The notes under the pieces were generated by a model. It was not told the origin of the DNA and did no database searches. It worked only from the letters and a program-made list of their open reading frames with translations. A stretch of 64,000 bases of DNA from Abelmoschus esculentus (Eukaryota; Streptophyta; Magnoliopsida; Malvales; Malvaceae). Shown piece after piece: positions 55,641 to 64,000 of the stretch. Within the stretch, counting starts at the first letter, position 1. Each line of letters starts with the position of its first letter. The DNA lies in NCBI GenBank assembly GCA_035048815.1, contig JAUCBN010000043.1, positions 9,985,001-10,049,000 of the forward strand, in the 5' to 3' direction. The position numbers and the translations under genes were made by a program.

Positions 55641-56660
55641 TGACCCAGTGACCTACATTGGTAATAAACTCTGGCATTGCCCCAACACTCACCCTTGTGG
55701 CCTAATCATATTGGTTGCAAACTGATGCACCAAAACTCCTTTGTGAATCTTCTGGGCTTTAATAAAAGAAGTCAAAGATTGCCTTTTAGGCCATGCAGAC
55801 TCTGATCTTCGGTCTGATCTCGAATCCTTATTAGAAGTTCTTATATTATAACGATTTCTACTCCTACCGTAGTGAGACGGAGAATTATTAGAATTGCTTT
55901 GTCTAATCCTACCTGAACCTCCTTGGACAAAAAACGACCCAGAGGTCAACCCTTGTACTTGCTCTAGGGACTTAGCACTGACAACCAACTTTGAAAACAC
56001 CTTAGGTGTTGCATTAGTGAGATAAGTCCAAATCTCTTTCCTCAAACCTTTTAGAAACCTCTTACACCTCATCTTCTATGTTGCAACTAACTCCGAGGCA
56101 TACTGGCTCAACTATAGAAACTCTTTCTCATAGGCAAAGAATGATCGACCCCCTTGCACTAGATGGGTGAACGGCTCCCCTCAAGGTATCGATGTGAGTC
56201 TCACCCACATACTTCCTCTCGAAATCATCGACGAAGTCGTCCCAAGTAGGAAGGTTGGGATATCATCCAAACTTCAGTTTCTCTAAACACTCTCGTGTGT
56301 ATCCCTTTAGAAGTGATAGAACACACGATAACTTATCTTCTGGCCTTAAACTCATCTGTCTCAAGATCCACCGGGTGTCATGCAACCATTGATCGGCTTG
56401 TACGAGATTTTCTTGTCCTATTCTTGGAAGTCAACCGCTCATTTTCTATGCACCCTCTCTACCAGTGCCTCTCGATACATAGAAGGTGGCCTCGGTACCT
56501 CTTCCACGATCTGATACAACGCCCGATTCAACTACGAGAAGTAGTTGAACCCTTGACCAACTACATCATCCAATGGTGCCTCCACATTAGGCACATACTC
56601 ATTGTCATCGTCCCCTTCCCAGTAACCCCAACTTTTCTCATCATATCTGCCTCTTCTTGA
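55641..56660 (-). pseudogene. G3 gag, degraded
   Basis: From 56660: MSRRGRYDEKSWGYWEGDDD, then frame 56072-55689 with MRCKRFLKGLRKEIWTYLTN, KVFSKLVVSAKSLEQVQGL and a Ser/Arg/Asn-rich stretch before the zinc-knuckle region. Several stops interrupt it. Confidence 0.75.
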
Positions 56661-56812
56661 CATTTTCCTTACTACACATCAAACGAACGAGGCTAGACCA
56701 TCGAAAATGGCAACTTTAATCAAGTAAGACATTGACTAATGGGTTTGTACTTGTCTGACACCTATATACCTTACTATACTCCACTAGGGACTTCTTAGAA
56801 CCGAATAAACTT

Positions 56813-56828
56813 AAACTTTAATATCACT
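56813..56828 (-). other. G3 primer-binding site, mutated
   Basis: On the minus strand the LTR ends GATGTTACA and is followed by TTTAGTGATATTAAAG, a decayed TTTAGTGGTATCAGAG. Confidence 0.6.
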
Positions 56829-57028
56829 AAATGTAACATCCTCGACCCGATATCACAGTGGGCCTTTAGCCCAAAACTCAAATTTCAAAAGTTTTCTTAA
56901 AAAGCCTATTAAACCATATCCAAGTCCAAAATAAAACCATTAATTCAAGTCCAATGAAACAAGTGATTCAAAAGAGTAATAGGAGCTCCAAAATTAGTTA
57001 TAGATCATTTAAAACATTGACCAAAAAT

Positions 57029-58368
57029 TGTAAAACTAAAATTGATTTTTATATAATAAAGAAATTAAAGGACTATTTTGAAATAATGTTTTATGTCCTC
57101 AAAGTCAAACAAATAACTTTAAGTTAAACCAAGAACATAAAAAAATTTAAGTGTTTTTGTCACAGGTATTTTGATACCATTATAATTGTTTCGATACCAC
57201 GCTTAAAATTCCAAAAGAATGTTCTTGAGTTTTACCAAGTGTTTCGATACAAAAAGAATTGGTTTCGAAACAACCTTCATAATTTTAACTAAGTACTTCA
57301 AATTTTAACAAGCGTTTTGATACGGTCATGGACTGTTTCAATACAATTTAAAATTATAAAATTTGGTTTTGAAACACTTAAAGTTGGTATCGAAACAAGT
57401 GTTTTGATAAAGCCATTGGTTGTTTCGATACCATCCTGTGTCTTATGAAATATTAAAGGTGTTTCGATATGCCACATCATCGTTTTGAAACCAGGTCAAC
57501 TTTCCCAACGACTATTTTGATTTAAATGTTTTTTATCGTTGTTTGACAGGCAAATTTTAAAAGTTTGGTAACTCATTTCGAAATGGCCCTAGGGAATTTC
57601 GGTATCGATTTTCATAGTCTCGAAACGTTCTGATTCGGCCATCAATCCGTTTTGATACCCCTTGTTTTTAAAGACAGCTCGTTTCGATAAGCTTACATAG
57701 TGTTTAAATACCCATATTAAATCCACACGTCTCTTTCTATTTTGGTCCTGTTTTGAAACAGGTAGCCTGCGATTTGATACCGGTGTTGAGAAGTACATTT
57801 ATGGTGTGAAGATGAGGCTCTAACGTCTATATTTATGATTCCTACAACTTCAACGGTTAAAATTCAATGAGAATGTATAAAAACAAGCAATTCAAGCAGC
57901 AACGACAACTATTGAACCTCAAGCAAAAATCCAAGCAATCAAGTCCAACTCCCAACACTTATTGTCAAATTTTTGTCACTCAACTCTTTTACTTCATTTC
58001 AATTCTTTGTATTTGAGTTTGGGGAGTGAAATACTTTTAATTGGCAAATCATTTTGTTTGAGAGAAACTTAATTGTCATTATTCATCTTTGTAACCTTTG
58101 TGAGGTTTGAAGTTAATCTTTGGGTAGAAAGATTAACTTGTTTGTAAAGGTTATCCCTTGAATGTAGAAAAAGGTTGAATTCAATAGTGAATTGGTTAGA
58201 AATCCTTAGTGGGAGCTAAGGTAGTGGAAATAGAGCTTGTTTTGAAGCTTGAACCACTATTAATATTGTGTCTTCAATTATTTTCTATTCTTACCAAATC
58301 TTCCACAAAATTTTTAAATTGTCAATTCACACCCTCTTAACCAATTTTATTATTTGATTAACTCAACA
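57029..58368 (+). mobile_element. S2: solo LTR, 1340 bp, Ty1/copia-like
   Basis: It starts TGTAAAAC and ends CTCAACA and is flanked by perfect 5-bp duplications AAAAT (57024-57028 and 58369-58373). Sequence near its end (AGTGGGAGCTAAGGTAGTGG, GCTTGAACCACTATTAATAT, CAATTCACACCCTCTTAACC) is typical of SIRE/Maximus-type copia LTRs. Strand is assigned from this. It carries palindrome cluster 4. Confidence 0.75.
57168..57785. repeat. GTTTCGATAC/GTTTCGAAAC palindrome cluster 4 (copia-like solo LTR S2)
   Basis: About twenty degenerate sites in 620 bp, such as GTTTCGATACC, GGTTTCGAAAC, GGTATCGAAAC, GTTTTGATAC and GTTTTGAAACC. Many are TG/CA variants of the CG core. The frame at 57298-57480 is an artefact of the repeats. 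Confidence 0.7.
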
Positions 58369-58690
58369 AAAATAAATAAAAGTTACAAATTACAACATAG
58401 GGTTTGACAAGTATAAGCACAAATACATCAAGTGTTTGTACTCTGACACTAAGTCAATGTTGAAATCCAACCTCGATGGTTCACCTCCGATCCTCGACTT
58501 CACCTAACCTATGCACGAAAAAACATTTTGAAATTCTGAGCTATCAAAGCTCAATGGGTACACCACCAATCGATTAACATCACACATATCATGAATAAAG
58601 CAATGCAATACATGTAATATCATGAGTGATGAGATGAAGCTACCATAATCTCGTAAACACATGATATCATGAATGTATAGTATCACACAA

Positions 58691-58693
<3 letters not shown>

Positions 58694-58722
<29 letters not shown>
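58694..58722. repeat. (AT)n microsatellite
   Basis: About 14 uninterrupted TA dinucleotides within the G3 right LTR. Confidence 0.9.
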
Positions 58723-58725
<3 letters not shown>

Positions 58726-58733
58726 ACGAGGTA

Positions 58734-58985
58734 GTGAGGCTCGCATCCACACAACATCAGGATCCTCCATTAAGAGTGAGGCTCGTGCCTAGAAAACATT
58801 ATGATCTTATACTCCGAGTGAGGCTCACGTCCACACAGCATTGGGATCCTACACTCAAGGATTGAGGTCCACATTCACACAACATCGGGATCCTCTAATC
58901 TCATGATCAGAATTCTCCATCAAGCATCTTATAATGAGACCCGCGTCCACACAACATCGAGATTCTCTATTTAGAATTGTTTTCC
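58734..58985. repeat. 42-bp tandem array in G3 right LTR
   Basis: Units of GTGAGGCTCGCATCCACACA...GGATCCT start near 58734, 58776, 58818 and 58862, with a diverged unit at 58933. The left LTR has a single unit at 49195. The same unit in opposite orientation closes the window (63963-64000). Confidence 0.7.
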
Positions 58986-59121
58986 ATATAACACCCGGAA
59001 TCTCTCATTAGATGAATTTCATTGTATTGCAACACTATTATTGGGTATCCGGATTCCCATCACACAAGGGTTTTCCCTAATCTAAGAAACCTATCAGCAC
59101 ATAGCAAGGTTCTTGCTATCA

Positions 59122-61643
59122 CTAATGCCCTAAAAATCATCATAGATGTTAGTAAACTTGTTTTATCGATTTAGCCTAGTTCAGGATTAAATACTTAAAA
59201 ATTAGTTTTTAATGGAATTAAATTTTGGAAAAATATCCTAAAATCATTATTTGACTTAAAATTTGCTTTGTTCAACTCAATTTCGAATTGAACCTTGAAT
59301 CCCTAATATTTTTAAATTAGTGACTATTTTGTAAAAATTGAAAACTTGAGAACAATTTTATAAACTAAGCCAAAAATTTGAATCTTTAAAGAGATTTGAT
59401 CCAATTATAATCCTAGTTGTTCTAAACTTTCTAAGAGCCTATTTAATTAACCCTTAGCCCAAGTTTTTAATCACATAATCAAAATTACTCAAATTGTAAT
59501 CATAAAAACCTTATTTTACATCGAAACTTAAACATTTTATTATTATTTTTGTTTTCCATCTTCCAAGGTAGATACTTCATCACTTTTCAAGTTTAAAACT
59601 CTCTTTTCCTTTGAATTTCGTTTGAATCAATTCTTATAAATTTTCTTCTACAAAATTATCAATTTTCAATGGTTTTCTTGTTTTAAAACATTGGAAAGAG
59701 ATTGGATCAGTTTTGGAGGTGATATTTATTTAAATCTATGAAACCCTAAATTTTTTTATTGAAATTACCAAGTTATTGGCTTGATACAATTGTTTTTAAT
59801 CTTTTGGTTTAAGAAAAATCGGTTTTTGATTAAATTCATAATTTTCTTTCAAGGGTTTTTACTCACTGTTTTTGGATCCTAATTAAATGATTTTTTATGT
59901 TTTAGGATTTTTATAACATGTCTTTAAAGTCCTTAATCCCAGGCTAAAGTTTTAGGAGCAATTTTGTTGGTTTTAAGGAGTTTTAAGGGTTACTGTCTAT
60001 TGATTCAAGGGTTGTTTGTGTGCGTTAAAAAGCACTAAGACATCTATATTTGATACTTGAATCATGTAAAGAAGTAGAGGATCAAGTTTGAAAGTGATCG
60101 AGTTAAGTTTTGGTGACTTGTCGAGCAAGTAACGGTTATCGGTGAATGGATTTGAGAGTGGCCTGCTTCGGTAGTGTTTTACTTTTTTCCCAAAGGTTTG
60201 GGGTGTAGGGAAAGTGTGAGAAACATGACTATTCTTCAAATTAAGTTTTACGTTGCTCTCGTAGAAAGGGTTTTCCCATATTATTATTGTTTTAATATGC
60301 TTGGACATGCTCATATCATATTTTTACATATATAATTATGTACTTGAATGAATGCTCATGAAACTGATTTATATTGATTTTATATGCACCCATGGTTTGT
60401 TTTCGAAATATGTAAAAGAAAAAGATTTTATTGGTTTATGCAAATAAAGCATGAGTTAATGGGATGCGAGTAAATTACCTATTGTTTTTAGTAAGAAACT
60501 TGAGCATTGTTACTGTTTTGTGTTGGATATTGAGATGATATTATAGGGATAAGTTGATCGATCAATAGGTTTTCATTTCACTCTTTATATTTACAAAATC
60601 CGTATACGTGTGTTAAATTCCTTAGCGATGCATTAGAGTTGATGTTTAGGTTGTGGTATATATGTTGCATTGATTTAAGCATGGCGCATCCCGGATGCTA
60701 AGGTGTGAAATATGATTGGAGGTAATCCTTCATGTACATAAGTTTAGCTTATGTGAGGTATGAGTAGGTGGTATAGCCCTCATACGAGGTATGGTTTGGC
60801 GATATAGTCCCATACAAGGCATGTCTTGGCATTTATGCCTTCATGCGAGTTGTTGTTTATCCTAATGATTAAATGTAAGACTAATCGGATCACTAATACC
60901 AACAAGACAAAACTCATGTGTTATGTTTTTAATAATTTTCATTGCAAAGAGAATTTGTGAGTGTTTGATTTGATTTCAAACGTTTTATAAGCCTTGCTAT
61001 GTGAAGCATGTAAGCCTTGAGTTTTGTCAATTAGTTCCACGAGTTGATACACTTGCTGAATTTTACTATTGGTGACATTATTAGTCACGAGAGATTATTT
61101 AAGAGCATGAACTAATTTTCTTTAACAGACATTTTTAGTATACTATGGGATGCATTGCAAGTAGTTTAAATCGTTTTTATGTTTCACTCATTAAGCTTCG
61201 GTTTAACCACTCTTTTTTACTTGCAATGTAGATAAATAGTTGAGATGGTCGTCCGAAGAAGCAAGGAAAGCCATATTTATGCCTTATTTCATATTTAGTT
61301 TGAGTATGTGACTTTTAAGTTTGAACCTTAGGTAGTTGAGAGCAATGGAGATAAGGAACCCTATATTATTTGTAATTTGTGTTATTTGAGTTTTGTTATT
61401 GAATAGTTGAATTCATGAGATTCTGAGTCTAGTATATGAACTTGCATATTTGGAGCTTATGAGGTTAATAAAGTATTTGATTTTTGAATTCATGACTTTT
61501 AGATGATTAAGTATGATGATATTGATATTGTTGAATGCTATTACAAGTTGTGTGAAACGTATGCTATCTAGGATTAATTTTACTTAGAGAATATGTGGTG
61601 ATATTTGGTTTATGCTTCATAGGTAAATATATGCATCTAGATA
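59122..61643 (+). mobile_element. S3: second LTR of the S1 family, truncated
   Basis: Colinear with 50607 to about 53050: AAGCCTAGTTCGGGATTAAAT (50659) against TAGCCTAGTTCAGGATTAAAT (59178), TGTGTTGGATATTGAGATGAT in both, and the CATACGAGGTATGGTT/CATGCGAGT region. The first bases are altered (TAATGCCC) and it stops near 61640, where a hAT-like segment begins. Confidence 0.75.
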
Positions 61644-62290
61644 ACACCTTAGTTTTAAGAGGCGCTAGGCGAAGGCAAGGTGTTATAAATTAATTTATAT
61701 TATATTTTGTATTTGGAACATTATTTCATTGTACTAAAATATTTTATATCATTCTACTTAAAGAATAGATATTTTTGAAAGTAAAATAAGGCCTCGTTAA
61801 AATCCTCTATCGTAATCGACATCGAGACGAAGCTCAACATCAGAAAACAGTAAGAGAAAAAGAGTACCCAATATGATATTATAAATTAATACTAAAAATG
61901 TTCAAATGCTACAAAAGAGACATAAAAGATAATACAGTTCACCCTAACACTTAAAGTCAAACAATATTAAAAAGTTCACATAAACACTAAAATCTAACAC
62001 TCCCAATCATTGTCTTCTCCATAACTCTCATCTCCTTAACAATGTTACTGACTAATTCTATCTCATTATCTATTCTAGGAACAAAACTAGTGGTTGTTCC
62101 TTTCCCTTTATCAAATTTAGAGGAAGGTCTAGTGCTTTTTTTTATGATCCCTGATGACCTAATCGAATAACTTGGATCATGATCTCCAGTAGCTCTACTA
62201 ACTTGACTTCATGTTAGGCTATGATTATCATCAAACACAAATTCACCATAATCATCGGATTTGTCCTTCATTCTCCCAAGTAACCACTCG
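61644..62290 (-). pseudogene. hAT-like transposase C-terminal fragment
   Basis: On the minus strand a frame enters at 62290 (EWLLGRMKDKSDDYGEFVF) and ends at TAG 61987-61989, with one TGA where Trp is expected (after NHSLT). The remainder reads SQVSRATGDHDPSYSIRSSG and a Ser/Lys-rich stretch. The pattern resembles the C-terminus of plant DUF659/hAT transposases. The flank at 61650-61680 has AGGCGCTAGGCGAAGGC, common at hAT-type element ends. The fragment is cut at 62291 by an LTR. Confidence 0.45.
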
Positions 62291-63065
62291 TGTAACGACC
62301 CGATTTTTCTAGGTCAAGATCGAGCATTGACTCGAGCCATGGATCGTCAAGTCAGGTATCGTGTGGAACCATGGGATCGTGTTGGATCGTGGCGGGCCTC
62401 GGTTTTGTCTTGTTGAGTCTCTCGGGTTTGTTGAGGACTTGCTTGTTGGGCTTGTCTTTTGGATTGGGTTGGATGAGGAGATGTTAGTGAAGGGCAAAAG
62501 AGTAATTTCCCTTCCCATTCACTTAGTGACCAACTACCCTATGGAAAAAGGATCATCTCTTCATGATCTCCTTAATCCTCTTCTTCTTTCCCTCCCCAAT
62601 TGAAAAGAAAAATGAGAACTTGTTGTTGAGGAGGAGGAATCACGTTTTGGCCATCAAGGAAGTTTTGTTCAGCTCGAAGAGATCTATCAACCAAGGGTTA
62701 AATCTTTATCTTTAGTGGGAAAGGTTGGGAAGCTCAAAATCAAAGTTTGAAAGTGAGAAAAGCTAGGAAGAAGCCTGAATCCAAGTTGTTGCTTAAAGGT
62801 CAGTACATTTCTGAATTTTACACTTCTTAAGCATCATGAAATGCTTGTCTTGCTTGATTGTCTTGTTAAAGAATGCCAAGATGGGGTTTGGGGAGCTTGG
62901 AACCCTAGAAATGGTTAAATTCGTATTAATATGATTGATGACATGAAAATGATATTAAAACACTCTAAACATCCATAAGATTAAGTAGGAACACTTTAGG
63001 ATTGAATAGATTAAAGTTGGGATGGTTTCTTCGAAAATTTCAAGTGAAAACTGCAGGTTCGTGTA

Positions 63066-63330
63066 GGGGGTATCGATGCCCATGAGAAGAAGATAGGCTA
63101 GACTGAGCAGGCGTATCAAAATACCTTTCCCGTGTTTTGATACAAAGTCTTCCAGTGGCATTCCTGATTCGATACCCGTATCGAAGCGGATAAGCCCTCC
63201 TTAGTTGACCTTAGATTTGGTCAAAGTGTATTGATACTCGTATTGATACCTAGTGTTTCGATACCCTCTTTGTAAGGGTATCGATACAGGGTGTTCTGAT
63301 ACCCCATATAGGGAATATTGAAACCCCTAC
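63066..63330. repeat. GTAYCGRTAC palindrome cluster 5 (G4 LTR)
   Basis: Includes GGTATCGATGCC, TTCGATACCCGTATCGAAG, GTATTGATACTCGTATTGATACC, GTTTCGATACCC and GGTATCGATACAGG. Confidence 0.7.
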
Positions 63331-63619
63331 GTAATCTTGCCCAAGTTAATTAGAGATTAAGGTTTCGATAATTGTATCTAAGGGTTCCTATAAATCTCTT
63401 AATCTATAAAATGGATTGTTAAAAGCTGAAATTGATAATCTTAACCCGATAAACTAAGTTATGATGAATCTTAATACGTGTTGACGTAAAGGTCCTAGGT
63501 GGACCATTTGTGTTTTTTGATTCCTTGTTTGATGGAAATACGGATATCCAAAAGTGTTGCAATACGTCGAAGGCCATCCGATGTAATATTCCGGGTGATG
63601 TACTGAAGACTATTTTCCA

Positions 63620-63970
63620 AACGTTGGGCGGCATCGTTCGAAGATGTTCGATGTAACATTCCGAGTATGGGATTGGTAGAGCGGCCTTCATCCCGGTTAC
63701 TCTTTTCCGAACATTGGGCGGCCTCGTTCGAAGATGTTCGATGTAACTTTTCGAGCATGGGATTGATAGGGCGGCCTCCATCCCGGTTACTATTTTCCGA
63801 ATGTTGGGTGACCTCATTCGAAGATGTTCGATTTAACATTCCGAACATGGGATTGATTGGGCGACCTCCATCTCGATTACTTATATAAAACGTTGGGCGG
63901 CCTCGTTCGAAGATGTTCGATGTAACATTCCGAGCATAGGATTTGAGGGCGACCTCAATCCTGAGTGTGA
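63620..63970. repeat. 90-bp tandem repeat, about four units
   Basis: AACGTTGGGCGG-type unit starts lie at 63620, 63710, 63800 and 63889 (periods 90, 90, 89). Each unit contains TTCGAAGATGTTCGATGTAAC and GGGATTGATAGGGCGGCCTC forms. Frames across it on both strands are repeat artefacts. Confidence 0.85.
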
Positions 63971-64000
63971 GATCCCGATGTTGTGTGAACGTGGGCCTTA

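Larger units (their letters stand above)
48617..59121 (-). mobile_element. G3: minus-strand Ty3/gypsy chromovirus relic with two nested solo LTRs
   Basis: The left (3') LTR spans 48617-50606 plus 53876 to about 53940. Internal remnants lie at 53940-56831 and the right (5') LTR at 56832-59121. Gag, protease, RNase H and integrase pieces are in minus-strand order. The RT is absent: only about 400 bp separate protease and RNase H. LTR organisation resembles G1. No target duplication was found. Confidence 0.75.
56832..59121 (-). repeat. G3 5' LTR, right copy, carrying solo LTR S2
   Basis: Similarity to the left G3 LTR resumes on both sides of the S2 insertion (57029-58368). It contains an expanded 42-bp array (58734-58985). 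At about 59122 it is cut by the S3 LTR. Confidence 0.7.
62291..64000 (+). repeat. G4: LTR of a chromovirus, incomplete (runs off the window)
   Basis: It starts TGTAACGACCCGATTTTTC. Its layout parallels the G1 LTR: a mid-LTR palindrome cluster (63066-63330), then ATAAAATGGATTGTTAAAAGCTG, GATATCC, GTTGCAATAC and CATCCGATGTAATATTCCGGG. It carries a 90-bp tandem array. The end is outside the window, so it may be a solo LTR or the 5' end of an element. Confidence 0.75.

Noticed and set aside
57298..57480. Minus-strand ORF rich in VSIP/VSKP/IET peptides
   Set aside because: It is the translation of the palindrome cluster in solo LTR S2.
41608..63330. CRISPR-like array from regularly recurring palindromes
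   Set aside because: This is a plant nuclear sequence, spacing is irregular, repeats are about 10 bp and vary, and no cas-like gene exists.
63419..63888. Three overlapping ORFs of 73-132 codons
   Set aside because: They are translations of the 90-bp tandem repeat; open frames arise because the unit length is a multiple of three.
1..64000. tRNA or rRNA genes
   Set aside because: Only retroelement primer-binding sites and one SINE-like box A/box B pair were seen; no cloverleaf or rRNA segment was recognised.

Overview
This is nuclear DNA of a plant, most likely a eudicot. The evidence is multi-exon plant genes with GT-AG introns (a DUF616 gene and an MLO gene), Ty3/gypsy chromovirus and Athila-type retrotransposons, plant tRNA primer-binding sites, and AT-rich intergenic DNA. 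I cannot name the species from the sequence. Two host genes frame a retrotransposon block of about 40 kb, and a second retrotransposon nest fills the right end.

Layout. 1-2300 holds the last four exons (+) of a DUF616 gene. 3215-6377 is a small LTR element (E1) without recognisable pol but with three unknown reading frames. 8848-42852 is a four-level nest. The outermost chromovirus G1 (+; 5' LTR remnant 8848-9142, 3' LTR 40741-42852) contains chromovirus G2 (+; LTRs 9170-11254 and 33959-36121). G2 contains Athila-type element A1 (-; LTRs 12126-13453 and 28632-29958, target duplication GTATG). A1 contains its close relative A2 (-; LTRs 18589-19916 and 25510-26836, target duplication GCGGG). 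43851-46690 is a 14-exon MLO gene (-) that reads as intact. 48617-59121 is a minus-strand chromovirus relic (G3) carrying two solo LTRs (50607-53875 and 57029-58368). It is followed by a second copy of the first solo-LTR family (59122-61643), a hAT-like transposase fragment (61644-62290) and a further LTR (62291 to the window end).

How the parts work together. A1 keeps a 950-residue protease-RT-RNase H frame with all catalytic residues, but its gag and integrase carry nonsense codons and its 3' ORF is reduced to a tail. A2 keeps gag, protease and the whole 3' ORF (a 'putative plant transposon protein' type) but has lost RT, RNase H and integrase. The two are complementary deletion derivatives of one gag-pol-ORF2 plan. 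In A2 the 3' ORF has its own TATA box and leader. All other pol genes are broken.

Most notable signals: (1) a 1.3-kb tract of near identity joining the 3' LTRs and adjacent internal DNA of A1 and A2, against the true LTR pairing shown by target duplications, which indicates ectopic gene conversion; (2) a palindrome family, GTAYCGRTAC with GTTTCGAAAC variants, clustered in five LTRs of at least three different LTR families; (3) a second palindrome, TGCCNNGGCA, scattered through LTRs, promoters and coding linkers of A1 and A2; (4) a 22-bp-periodic TGACGTCA array in the G2 LTRs that is decaying by CpG transitions. All three palindromes have CpG at or near the centre.
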